This document shows, piece after piece, positions 27,781-36,168 of a DNA stretch of 64,000 nt. A model generated the notes under the pieces. That model was not told where the DNA came from. It was given only the letters and a program-made list of their open reading frames with translations, and did no database searches. Source of the stretch: Undibacterium_A arcticum (GTDB lineage Bacteria > Pseudomonadota > Gammaproteobacteria > Burkholderiales > Burkholderiaceae_D); the NCBI RefSeq assembly GCF_042660705.1, contig NZ_JBHSUQ010000001.1; one strand, 5' to 3'. Numbering within the stretch: the first letter of the stretch is position 1; each line of letters opens with the position of its first letter. The position numbers were made by a program, and so were the translations under genes.

Positions 27781-28146
27781 CTTCCGACTGGTTGTTAGCC
27801 CTAGGAATCTGTCGGATTACTTCCTGGAAACTAATTGCTCAGATCGGAATGGATCTGGCCGCCCTTGCATGGAATATGAAGCGAATTCGTTGGCAAGACA
27901 AATCAGCCTAGTTGCAAAGGCCAGCGAAATCGCGCGTCCGGAATTTACCTTACACCGGTTAATGCGACGGAGCCAATGCGAGAGCCTGCGCCGCGATCCA
28001 AAGAAGTCGACGACCAACATAAGAAATATCAGATATCACCTATTCAAATGATCAACGTTTGAACACCGACTTTGTAGGATATTGTCGCGGATCTGTCGTA
28101 TAGCCAAGAAATGTCTGCCTGCAGACGATCGGATCGAATCAGAGCA

Positions 28147-29535
28147 ATGAACAAGGAGATGAACGTGTTGGCATTGGAAAAGTTGTCTAAGTCGAAAGAG
28201 GGCGGTACGGATGTGCGTACCGAGCAGTTGAACGCGTCGTTGTTGGACAAATACTTTAAATTGAAAGAAAACGGTACCGACGTGCGTACCGAATTACTCG
28301 CCGGTCTGACCACCTTCCTGACGATGGCATACATCATCTTCGTCAATCCGTCGATCCTGGGCGATGCCGGCATGCCGAAGGATTCGGTCTTTGTCGCGAC
28401 CTGCCTGGCCGCCGCGATCGGTACGCTGATCATGGGTTTGTATGCGAACTACCCGATGGCGCTGGCTCCCGGCATGGGTTTGAACGCCTACTTCACCTAT
28501 GCGGTGGTCAAAGGCATGGGGATTCCCTGGGAAGCCGCACTGGGCGCGGTATTCATTTCCGGTTGTCTGTTCGTTGCAGTCAGCGTGTTCAGACTGCGCG
28601 AAATGATCGTCAACGGCATCCCGCATTCGATTCGCACTGCGATCACGGTCGGTATCGGTCTGTTCCTGGGACTGATCTCGCTGAAGAACGCCGGCATCGT
28701 GGTCGCCAATCCAGACACCCTGGTGGCGATCGGTGACCTGCACAAGGCTCCGGCGATACTGGCCGTCATCGGCTTTTTCCTGATCGTCACGCTCGATCGC
28801 CTGAAAGTCAAAGGCGCGATCCTGATTGGTATTCTGGCGGTCACGGTGCTCAGCTTCTTCTTCGCCGGCAATACATTCCACGGCATCGTGTCGATGCCGC
28901 CATCGCTCGATCCAACCCTGTTCAAGCTCGACATCATGGGCGCGTTGTCGGTGGGTATCCTGAACGTGGTGCTGGTGTTCTTCCTGGTGGAATTGTTTGA
29001 CGCCACCGGCACCCTGATGGGCGTCGCGAACCGCGCTGGCTTGTTGGTCAACGGCAAGATGGAACGCTTGAACAAGGCTTTACTGGCCGATAGCACCGCA
29101 ATCGTTGCCGGTTCCTTCCTTGGCACCTCAAGCACCACCGCCTACATCGAAAGTGCCGCCGGTGTGCAAGCGGGTGGCCGCACTGGCCTGACCGCCGTCG
29201 CGGTGGGTCTGCTGTTCCTGGCGTGCTTGTTCATCGCTCCGCTGGCGGGTGTAGTGCCTGGTTACGCCACTGCACCGGCACTGTTCTATGTGTCTTGCCT
29301 GATGCTGCGCGAACTGGTTGATATTGACTGGACCGATACTACCGAAAGCGTACCGGCGGCGATTACTGCAGTGATCATGCCGTTCACCTATTCGATCGCG
29401 CAAGGCGTCGCCTTCGGCTTCATTTCATACGCGGCGCTGAAGCTATTGACCGGCCGTGCCAAGGAAGTGAAACTCATCGTCTGGGGTATCGCTGCTGTAT
29501 TCCTGTTCAAATTCATTTATTTGGGTGCTGGCTAA
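28147..29535 (+). CDS. AzgA-type purine permease (NCS2/PbuG family)
   Basis: A 462-residue proton symporter for adenine, hypoxanthine or guanine with about 12-14 membrane segments. Diagnostic segments are TELLAGLTTFLTMAYIIFVNP, ALAPGMGLNAYFTYAVV, FFLVELFDATGTLMGVANRAG and GTSSTTAYIESAAGVQAGGRTGL (the last two form the substrate site). The cytoplasmic N-terminus is longer than usual because a 19-residue stretch is duplicated. Start at 28147 is preferred over 28111, but neither has a good ribosome site. It belongs functionally with the purine island even though the gcl operon lies between. Confidence 0.9.
   Translation: MNKEMNVLALEKLSKSKEGGTDVRTEQLNASLLDKYFKLKENGTDVRTELLAGLTTFLTMAYIIFVNPSILGDAGMPKDSVFVATCLAAAIGTLIMGLYANYPMALAPGMGLNAYFTYAVVKGMGIPWEAALGAVFISGCLFVAVSVFRLREMIVNGIPHSIRTAITVGIGLFLGLISLKNAGIVVANPDTLVAIGDLHKAPAILAVIGFFLIVTLDRLKVKGAILIGILAVTVLSFFFAGNTFHGIVSMPPSLDPTLFKLDIMGALSVGILNVVLVFFLVELFDATGTLMGVANRAGLLVNGKMERLNKALLADSTAIVAGSFLGTSSTTAYIESAAGVQAGGRTGLTAVAVGLLFLACLFIAPLAGVVPGYATAPALFYVSCLMLRELVDIDWTDTTESVPAAITAVIMPFTYSIAQGVAFGFISYAALKLLTGRAKEVKLIVWGIAAVFLFKFIYLGAG
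28174..28299 (+). repeat. Tandem duplication of the AzgA N-terminal segment
   Basis: Codons for LEKLSKSKEGGTDVRTEQL (28174-28230) and LDKYFKLKENGTDVRTELL (28243-28299) are imperfect copies with a 69-nt period. The second copy is the canonical family N-terminus. Confidence 0.8.
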
Positions 29536-29626
29536 TAACGCTTTTCCGGGGAGTGCGCCGCCCATGGCGCAGTCTCGGCTGCTGAGGTCTACCGCAACAG
29601 CCTTCCTCCTTCTGCAGTAAATATGA

Positions 29627-29667
29627 CAAGAGGCGCTCAGGTTTTCCTGAGCGCCTCTTGTTGTTTT
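29627..29667 (+). terminator. Strong intrinsic terminator after the AzgA-type permease
   Basis: CAAGAGGCGCTCAGG (29627-29641) and CCTGAGCGCCTCTTG (29646-29660) form a perfect 15-bp stem with a TTTT loop, followed by TTGTTTT. It also lies downstream of the convergent methylglyoxal synthase gene. Confidence 0.9.
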
Positions 29668-29776
29668 ACCTCAGCTTTTCTTCCGGCAGGCGGCTGCACA
29701 ATTCCAGCAGCCAGGCGATGGAGCGATAAGGTCGGCCCGTTTCGGCCGAGAAGCCCGACCTGTCCCGCAGTGGCGT

Positions 29777-30676
29777 TCATGCAGTGCGCTGGCTCCGCCC
29801 GGTCAGCAAACTCAGCCAGCGCACCACGCCCTTGGCATCGCTGCTGCAAGAGGCATAATCGGTGACGGTGCGCGCTGCGCGCTCCAGCAGCTGAATATCG
29901 GCTTCATGCTGACGCGCAACATGCGGGTCTTCCAGAAACAGCACACGGCGGCATTGGCGATTCAGGATCAGTTCGGCAATCTGCGCATCGCCGCCCATCG
30001 GACCGCTCAGGAAAGGCCTGACCCAATTGCGCCCGGCATCCTGGCCCTTGATCTTTTGCGCAAGCTGATTGAGCAAGCCACCGGTGGTGCCGGTCGCGCA
30101 GCGCATCGCGAAGCTGTCCAGCAAGGCGAAATGTTGTTCGGCCAGTTCCAGCATGCGGCCCTTCATCGCGTCGTGCGCAATCAGCGCGATGCTTTCATTG
30201 GCCAGATCGAAGCTGGCATCGAGCGTCGGATCGGGCGCCGCGCCGGCGGCCACCGCTTCCAGTTCCAGCCACTCGCGGGCGCCGGCAAGGGTCGACAGAA
30301 GCGGTTTGCCGTGGATGACGCATTGGCGTTTCAGCGCCTGCGCTTCGGGGAAATTGGACGATGGATCGACCGGATCCATCAGGTAAATCACCGCATCCAG
30401 GGTTTTTGCCGGATCGGTATCGACGACGCGCGACACCAGCATCATCATGCCACCATCGCGGCCATAAGGAAATCGCTCGAATGATGGATAGCCCGGCAGC
30501 AGCCCGTGACTGCGGATCGCATCCAGGGTTCTACCGACGACGATGAATTGCGGCTGTAGGGTCTCGATCGCCGCCTGCCCGCCCTGGAGCAAGCGTACTA
30601 ATGCCGAGTCGGCAGCATCTTGATGGGCCCGGCTTGCAGCCAGGCCGATTCTGTAACGGGGAGGATTCAGGAGCAT
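29777..30676 (-). CDS. Two-domain methylglyoxal synthase-like protein
   Basis: A 299-residue protein made of two MGS-like domains; E. coli MgsA is a single domain of 152. The C-terminal half (about 165-285) keeps the catalytic set: IALIAHDAMKG, RCATGTTGGLL, SGPMGGDAQIAEL with the catalytic Asp, and EDPHVARQHEAD corresponding to the His and Asp of MgsA. The N-terminal half keeps the fold pattern (MDPVDPSSNFPEAQALKRQ) but lacks the AHD Asp, the ATGTTG loop and the GGD motif, so it is probably non-catalytic. It converts, or would convert, DHAP to methylglyoxal. It is the last gene of the run ltnD-otnK-otnC-otnI-denD-DJ-1-mgs, whose pathway ends in DHAP. Confidence 0.82.
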   Translation of the reverse strand: MLLNPPRYRIGLAASRAHQDAADSALVRLLQGGQAAIETLQPQFIVVGRTLDAIRSHGLLPGYPSFERFPYGRDGGMMMLVSRVVDTDPAKTLDAVIYLMDPVDPSSNFPEAQALKRQCVIHGKPLLSTLAGAREWLELEAVAAGAAPDPTLDASFDLANESIALIAHDAMKGRMLELAEQHFALLDSFAMRCATGTTGGLLNQLAQKIKGQDAGRNWVRPFLSGPMGGDAQIAELILNRQCRRVLFLEDPHVARQHEADIQLLERAARTVTDYASCSSDAKGVVRWLSLLTGRSQRTA

Positions 30677-30758
30677 GGGTATTCAGCCTGTGCGATAGCG
30701 GTAAGGACAGCCTCGCGGCCCGGCGTGCCGGTCCGCGAGGCCCGATCTGCATGACAGC

Positions 30759-31339
30759 TCAGAGCGCGATTTCGGTTCCGAGGACCTTGAGGAACTGCGC
30801 CAGCCACTGCGGATGGGCGGGCCAGGCCGGCGCCGTGATGAAGTTGCCATCGGTGACTGCCTGATCCACTTCGATGTCCGCATAGTCGCCGCCGGCCAGC
30901 CGCACTTCCGGCGCGCAGGCGGGATAGGCGGAAATCCGCTTGCCGCGAATCACGTCGGCCGCGGCCAGCAATTGCGCGCCATGGCAGACCGCGGCGATCG
31001 GTTTGCTGGCGGCGGCGAACTGGCGCACGATCTCGATCACCCGCGTGTTCAGGCGCAGGTATTCCGGTGCGCGGCCGCCGGCGATCATCAGCGCGTCGTA
31101 CTTGCCGACATCGACGTCATCGAAGTTTGCATTCAGCGCGAACAGGTGGCCCGGCTTCTCGGTATAGGTCTGGTCGCCTTCGAAGTCGTGAATCGCGGTC
31201 TTGATCTTGTCGCCGCTCCGCTTGCCGGGGCAGACTGCGTGCACCGTGTGGCCGACCATTTGCAGCGCCTGGAACGGCACCATGGTTTCATAGTCTTCGG
31301 CAAAATCACCGACCAAGAATAGAATTTCTTCGCTGCCAT
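30759..31339 (-). CDS. DJ-1/PfpI-family protein (frameshift in sequence)
   Basis: About 193 residues when repaired; class I glutamine amidotransferase-like fold. The nucleophile elbow AVCHGAQLLAAADV near residue 117 carries the reactive Cys, and VGDFAEDYETMVPFQAL near residue 10 supplies the partner Glu/Asp region. Family members include glyoxalase III-type enzymes, deglycases and stress proteases. The N-terminal MAAKK begins at 31339 after AGGAGAAACAA; the frame breaks at a three-base run (31325-31327) that should be four, giving MAAKKILFLVGDF. It lies between denD (59 bp) and the methylglyoxal synthase (82 bp) on the same strand, which fits a glyoxal-detoxifying role (inference). Confidence 0.85.
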
Positions 31340-31398
31340 TTGTTTCTCCTATGAAAAATCATCCTTAAATCCGGTCCACCACGACCGGCCTGCCGCTC

Positions 31399-32370
31399 TT
31401 ACCTTAGCTCGTCTTCGATATAGGCCTCGATAATTGTTTCAAAATCCTTGTCGGCAGACAAACCCAGCACCTGTGCCCGTGCCACATCCCAAGCGCCCGG
31501 CCAGCTCTTGACGATGCGCTCAATCGCCGGGTCGGGCGTGAAGCTGATGCGCGAGGCCACGTCCGCCCCCGCCACCGTTCCCAGTGCGCTGACCATCTCG
31601 CTGACGCTGACGGACAGGCCCGGCAGGTTGACGGTGCGACTGTCGCCCAGCGACTCGGCCGACAGTTCATGCCCCGCGATCAGCGAGTCGATCGCGCGCC
31701 GCGGCGACAACAGCCACAAGCGCAATTCGGGTGACACGGGGCAGACCGCTGCTTCGCCATTAAATGGTTCGCGGATGATGCCGCTGGCAAAGGAAGACGC
31801 CGCCTTGTTCGGCTTGCCGGGACGCACGCTGATGGTCGGCAGGCGCAGTACGCGGCCGTCAACGAAACCCTTGCGACTGAAGTCGTTGAGCAGCAATTCG
31901 CCGATCGCCTTCTGCGCACCGTACGATGATTGCGGGTTGAGCGCCGTCGTGTCTTGCACCACGTCCGGCAGCTTGCCGCCGTAGACCGCGACCGAGCTGG
32001 TGAACACCACCTTGGGTTTGTGCCCAAGCTCGCGGCAGATGTCCAGCAACAGGCGCGAGGCGTCGAGATTGATGCGCATGCCGAGGTCGAAATCGGCTTC
32101 GGCCTGGCCACTCACAATCGCCGCCAGATGGAAAATCGATGTCGTATCGGTATCGATGGTCTGGCGCAGCAGCGTGCGGTCGGCGATGTCGCCGGTGACC
32201 ACGCGCACGCGCGGATCGCCGAAATCATGCGCCGGGACCACATCGGCCAGCACGATCTGAGCTATGGTGTGCGCCCTGCCCTGGCTGTCGCTAAGTTGGC
32301 CACGCGTCAGCAGTTGGCGCGCCAGGCGCTGCCCGAGAAATCCGGCGCCGCCGGTGATGAGAACTTTCAT
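31399..32370 (-). CDS. denD: D-erythronate dehydrogenase (SDR family)
   Basis: Oxidises D-erythronate to 2-oxo-tetronate. It has 323 residues, an extended SDR with NAD-binding VLITGGAGFLGQRLARQLL at the N-terminus and the YGAQK catalytic motif (with upstream TSSVAVYGG) near residue 155. The LRLPTISVRPGKPNKAASSFASG stretch is characteristic of DenD-type enzymes. ATG overlaps the otnI stop as ATGA, so translation is coupled. Together with OtnI, OtnK and OtnC it completes the D-erythronate pathway described for tetronate-using bacteria. Confidence 0.88.
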   Translation of the reverse strand: MKVLITGGAGFLGQRLARQLLTRGQLSDSQGRAHTIAQIVLADVVPAHDFGDPRVRVVTGDIADRTLLRQTIDTDTTSIFHLAAIVSGQAEADFDLGMRINLDASRLLLDICRELGHKPKVVFTSSVAVYGGKLPDVVQDTTALNPQSSYGAQKAIGELLLNDFSRKGFVDGRVLRLPTISVRPGKPNKAASSFASGIIREPFNGEAAVCPVSPELRLWLLSPRRAIDSLIAGHELSAESLGDSRTVNLPGLSVSVSEMVSALGTVAGADVASRISFTPDPAIERIVKSWPGAWDVARAQVLGLSADKDFETIIEAYIEDELR

Positions 32371-33161
32371 TTTCGAACTCCTTGTGTGTTTGCCGCAGCG
32401 AGCCAGCCGAGGCCGTCCTCGGTGCGCCCGCGCGGACGGTATTCGCAGCCGATCCAGCCCTCATATCCGAGCTCGTCGAGTAGGCGGAACAGGTAGGGGT
32501 AATTGACTTCGCCGTCGTCCGGCTCGTTGCGGCTGGGGACGCTGGCGATCTGCACGTGGCCGATCCCGCCGAAATACTTCTTGAACGTCATCGCCAGATC
32601 GCCCTCGACGATTTGCGCGTGATAGAAATCCATTTGCACCTTGACGTTCGGCTCGCCGGACTCTTCGCGCAGCGCATGCGCCTGCGCCTGCGAATTGAGG
32701 GAATAACCGGGCATGTCGCGCCCGTTGATAGGCTCGATCAGCAGGCTGATGCCATGCTGGCCCACTTCCCTAGCCGCGTGGCGCAGATTGCCCAGATAGA
32801 CCTCGCGATGGACGCGCAGATCCGCGCCGGCAGGAATCAGCCCGGCCATCATGTGCACCCGCTTGGTGCCCAGCGCCAGCGCATACTCGATGCCGCGCGC
32901 GATGCCGGCCCGGAACTCTGCTTCGCGCCCGGGCAGCGCTGCAATGCCGCGTTCGCCCGCCGCCCAGTCGCCGGGCGGCAAATTGAACAGTACATTTTCC
33001 AGGCGGTTTTCCTTCAGCCACAACGCCACTTGTTGCGGCGTGTGCTCGTATGGGAACAAGAACTCGACAGCCTTGAAACCGGCCGCCGCCGCGGCGGCGA
33101 AGCGCTGCGGAAAGGCGACCTCATTGAACATCATGGTCAGATTGGCGGCAAATTTTGGCAC
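32367..33161 (-). CDS. otnI: 2-oxo-tetronate isomerase
   Basis: Isomerises 2-oxo-tetronate to 3-oxo-tetronate. It has 264 residues of the hydroxypyruvate isomerase fold: PKFAANLTMMFNEVAF at the start, FNLPPGDWAAGERGIAALPG near residue 80, SLLIEPINGRDMPGYSLN near 145 and QMDFYHAQIVEGD near 178, with the metal Glu and Asp retained. It is about half identical to Hyi at 23.6-24.3 kb by inspection, and the oxo-tetronate context decides its name. It follows otnC by 14 bp and overlaps denD. Confidence 0.88.
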   Translation of the reverse strand: MPKFAANLTMMFNEVAFPQRFAAAAAAGFKAVEFLFPYEHTPQQVALWLKENRLENVLFNLPPGDWAAGERGIAALPGREAEFRAGIARGIEYALALGTKRVHMMAGLIPAGADLRVHREVYLGNLRHAAREVGQHGISLLIEPINGRDMPGYSLNSQAQAHALREESGEPNVKVQMDFYHAQIVEGDLAMTFKKYFGGIGHVQIASVPSRNEPDDGEVNYPYLFRLLDELGYEGWIGCEYRPRGRTEDGLGWLAAANTQGVRK

Positions 33162-33175
33162 GGTGCACCTCTGGG

Positions 33176-33838
33176 TTAAATGTCGAGCCCGAAGGCCGAC
33201 TTGAGTTCATCGATCTGCTGGGCGTCGAGCGGCCGGGTCGGCACGTCGCGCAGCAGCAGAAACAGTTTGGCGGTTTCTTCCAGCTCCTCGGCGGCATACA
33301 CCGCCGCCTCGAGCGTGCTGCCGGACACCACCGGCCCGTGATTGGCCAGCAGCACCGCCGAGTGCTTGCGCGCAAGCGTGCCGATGGCGCCGGCCAGCGC
33401 GGGGTCGCCCGGCCGGTGGTAAGGCACCAGCGGCAGGCGGCCGATCTTCATCACGAAATATGGCGTCAGCGGCGGAATGCAATCGGCATGGTTCAGGCCG
33501 CACATGCAGGACACCGCCGCCGAATGGGTCGAATGCAGATGCACGATGGCGCCGGCGCCGCTGCGCTGCTGGTACATGGCGCGGTGCAAAAATGCTTCCT
33601 TCGACGGCGCCTCGCCGCCGATCAGACGGCCGTCCCAGTCGAGCTTGGACAGGCGCGCCGGATCGAGCCGGCCCAGGCTGGCGTTGGTCGGCGTCAGCAG
33701 CCAGCCGTTGTCCAAGCGCACGCTCAGGTTGCCGCTGCTGCCGGCGGTCAGGCCTCGCTCGAACAGCGAGCGGCCGAACTCGACGATCTGCTCGCGCTGG
33801 CGCGCCTCTTCCGGCTTGGTGTGAATTGCAGTGCTCAT
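33176..33838 (-). CDS. otnC: 3-oxo-tetronate 4-phosphate decarboxylase (class II aldolase fold)
   Basis: Splits CO2 from 3-oxo-tetronate 4-phosphate, giving dihydroxyacetone phosphate. It has 220 residues with the zinc-site HLHSTHSAAVSCM near residue 95 and LANHGPVVSG near residue 160, GNLSVRL near residue 40 and LTPTNASLGRLDP near residue 55. The start at 33838 overlaps the otnK stop codon as ATGA; a start five codons earlier is possible but has no better support. Position between otnK and otnI and the fold make the assignment firm. Confidence 0.9.
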   Translation of the reverse strand: MSTAIHTKPEEARQREQIVEFGRSLFERGLTAGSSGNLSVRLDNGWLLTPTNASLGRLDPARLSKLDWDGRLIGGEAPSKEAFLHRAMYQQRSGAGAIVHLHSTHSAAVSCMCGLNHADCIPPLTPYFVMKIGRLPLVPYHRPGDPALAGAIGTLARKHSAVLLANHGPVVSGSTLEAAVYAAEELEETAKLFLLLRDVPTRPLDAQQIDELKSAFGLDI

Positions 33839-35121
33839 GACAGGCGGCTCCATGCTTTGAGGAAGAAATCGTCGCTGCCAAAATTGCCGGACTTGAGCGC
33901 CAGCGCCAGCGGCGGGCCGGCGTGTTGTTTCTGCAGCGCCGCGGTCCAGGGCACGCCCGGATCGATTTCGGGGCCGATGCGCAAGCCGGACACGCCCAGC
34001 GCCTTGACCACCGCGCCCGAGGTTTCACCGCCGGCGACAATCAGTTGTCCGACGCCCAGTTTGACCAGGCCGAGAGCGATGGCGGCCAGCGCCTCTTCGA
34101 CCAGGCTGCCGGCACGTTCAACGCCCAGTTGCGCTTGCACTGCACGCACCGTTTCCGGCGTGGCCGTGGCATAGATCAGCACCGGCGCCTGACCAACATG
34201 GGCCGCTGCCCAGTCGAGCGCAGCGGCGACAACATCGGCGCCGGACGCCAGTTGCAGCGGATCGACATGGAAGGCCGGGGCCCGCTCGCGCATCACGGCC
34301 ACCTGCTTTTGCGTGGCGACCGAGCAGCTGCCAGCGATCACGGCGCGCAGGCCGCCGGTGGCGGGCAGCTCGTCGGCCGCATGATGCCGCGCCAGCAAAC
34401 CGCGCCGACGGAAGTTTTCCGGCAAGCCCAGCGCGATGCCGGAGCCGCCAGTGACCAGTGGCAGGTCGGCGCAGGCCGCGCCGATCGACTCCAGATCGCG
34501 GTTCGATACCGCATCGACGATGGCGAATTTGCAGCCCTGTTCGCGCAGCACTGTAAAGCGTTCGCCGATGGCGCCTGCGCCCTGCTCGACCACGCCATAG
34601 TCGGCCAGGCCGACCTTGCTGGTCACCTGCTGCTGCAGCACCCGCACCAGACTGGCGTCGGTCATCGGCGTCAGCGGATGGTTGCGCATGCCCGATTCGC
34701 TCAGCAACTCGTTGCCGACGAACAGGTAACCCTTGTAAATCGTGCGGCCGTTGGCGGGAAAAGCGGGACAGGCAATCGTGAAACCGGTGTCCAGCGCCTG
34801 CATCAGCGCTTCGGCCACCGGGCCAATATTGCCGCGCGGCGTGGAATCGAAGGTCGAACAGTATTTGAAATAGAACTGCTGGCAGCCGGCCTGCTGCAGC
34901 CAGCGTAGCGCCGCCAGCGATTCGGCGACGGCCTGATCGACCGGGCTGGTGCGCGACTTTAGCGCGATCACGATGGCATCGACATCATCGGCATCATGGA
35001 ACAGCGGCTCGGTGGGGATGCCGATCAGCTGCACGGTGCGCATGCCGGCTTTCACCAGCATCCCCGCCAGGTCGGTGCCGCCGGTAAAATCGTCGGCGAT
35101 GCATCCAAGTAAGACAGTCAT
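33835..35121 (-). CDS. otnK: 3-oxo-tetronate kinase (DUF1537 family)
   Basis: Phosphorylates 3-oxo-tetronate at C4. It has 428 residues with the two-domain DUF1537 architecture: the N-terminal LGCIADDFTGGTDLAGMLVKAGM and KYCSTFDSTPRGNIGPVAEAL, and the C-terminal nucleotide site LIVAGGETSGAVVKALG near residue 360. It is 10 bp downstream of ltnD and overlaps otnC. Being paired with both LtnD and DenD, it should serve L-threonate and D-erythronate alike. Confidence 0.92.
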   Translation of the reverse strand: MTVLLGCIADDFTGGTDLAGMLVKAGMRTVQLIGIPTEPLFHDADDVDAIVIALKSRTSPVDQAVAESLAALRWLQQAGCQQFYFKYCSTFDSTPRGNIGPVAEALMQALDTGFTIACPAFPANGRTIYKGYLFVGNELLSESGMRNHPLTPMTDASLVRVLQQQVTSKVGLADYGVVEQGAGAIGERFTVLREQGCKFAIVDAVSNRDLESIGAACADLPLVTGGSGIALGLPENFRRRGLLARHHAADELPATGGLRAVIAGSCSVATQKQVAVMRERAPAFHVDPLQLASGADVVAAALDWAAAHVGQAPVLIYATATPETVRAVQAQLGVERAGSLVEEALAAIALGLVKLGVGQLIVAGGETSGAVVKALGVSGLRIGPEIDPGVPWTAALQKQHAGPPLALALKSGNFGSDDFFLKAWSRLS

Positions 35122-35131
35122 GTCATCCCCC

Positions 35132-36049
35132 TCAGGCCGCTTTGGCAGCGGCTTTGGCGGCTGGCAGCGTGATGCCCGGGAATACTTTCACCACGGCCGA
35201 GTCGTCCTCGCCGCCGTGACCGGCCGCGGACGCCTGCATGAACATCTGGTGTGCAGCGGCCGACAGCGGTAGCGGGAACACGCTTTTCTTCGCGTAGTCC
35301 AGCACGATGCCCAAATCCTTGACAAAGATATTGACCGCCGACAGCGGCGTGTAGTCGCCCTTGAGAATGTGCGGCACGCGGTTCTGGAACATCCAGGAGC
35401 TGCCGGCGCTGTTCGAAATGACTTCGTACAGCGCATCGGGGTCGCAGCCGGCGCGCAGGCCGAGCGCCATCGCTTCCGCCGCCGCCGCGATATGCACGCC
35501 GGCCAGCAATTGATTGATCATCTTCACCTTCGAGCCCTGCCCCGGCTGGTCGCCCAGTCGGTACAGCTTGGCGCAGATCGCATCGAACAGTTTGGCGCAG
35601 ACGGCGAAGGTTTCCGGCGCGCCGGCCGCCATCACCGACATCTCGCCGGACGCGGCCTTGGCGGCGCCGCCCGAGATCGGCGCGTCGATAAAACGCAGGC
35701 CCAGCGCCAGCAGGCGCGCGCCCAGCGCTTCGGCGAACTCGGGCGATACGGTGGCGCTGGCGATCACGACTGCGCCCGGCTGTAAACGGGCCGCCGCGCC
35801 GTTCTCGCCGAACAGCACCTGCTCGGTCTGCTGCGCATTGACCACCACGATCAGCAAGGCTTGCACCTTGCCGGCCAGCTGCGCCGGCGAGGCCGCCGCA
35901 TGCGCGCCGGCATTGACCAGTTTCTGTACGGCTTCCGGCCGCACGTCGCAGGCATGCACTTCGAAACCCGCGCGTAACAACGATTGCGCCATGCCCATAC
36001 CCATCGCACCGAGGCCGACGACCCCGACGCGGCTTATTTGCTGTGCCAT
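35132..36049 (-). CDS. ltnD: L-threonate dehydrogenase (beta-hydroxyacid dehydrogenase)
   Basis: Oxidises L-threonate at C2. It has 305 residues: NAD-binding VGVVGLGAMGMGMAQSLL, substrate loop FIDAPISGGAAKAASG near residue 122, and catalytic Lys in GSKVKMINQLLAGVH near residue 172. The C-terminal AKAAAKAA tail is low complexity. It is the first gene of the tetronate operon, with AGGAGC before its start, and lies 119 bp downstream of the MFS transporter gene. GlxR at 22.6 kb is its paralogue; the neighbours decide the function. Confidence 0.9.
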   Translation of the reverse strand: MAQQISRVGVVGLGAMGMGMAQSLLRAGFEVHACDVRPEAVQKLVNAGAHAAASPAQLAGKVQALLIVVVNAQQTEQVLFGENGAAARLQPGAVVIASATVSPEFAEALGARLLALGLRFIDAPISGGAAKAASGEMSVMAAGAPETFAVCAKLFDAICAKLYRLGDQPGQGSKVKMINQLLAGVHIAAAAEAMALGLRAGCDPDALYEVISNSAGSSWMFQNRVPHILKGDYTPLSAVNIFVKDLGIVLDYAKKSVFPLPLSAAAHQMFMQASAAGHGGEDDSAVVKVFPGITLPAAKAAAKAA

Positions 36050-36168
36050 TTGATTTGCTCCTGCTTCAGAAAATTGTGACTTTAATGCGGTTTAAGTAGG
36101 TTCGACGCCGCCGGGGGCGCCGAGCGCTACAAACTGGGACCATGCCTCACGGAAGGCGCGGTGCCTCG

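Noticed and set aside
27817..28020. 67-codon minus-strand ORF between the IS remnant and azgA
   Set aside because: No ribosome site and no recognisable similarity; probably intergenic noise.
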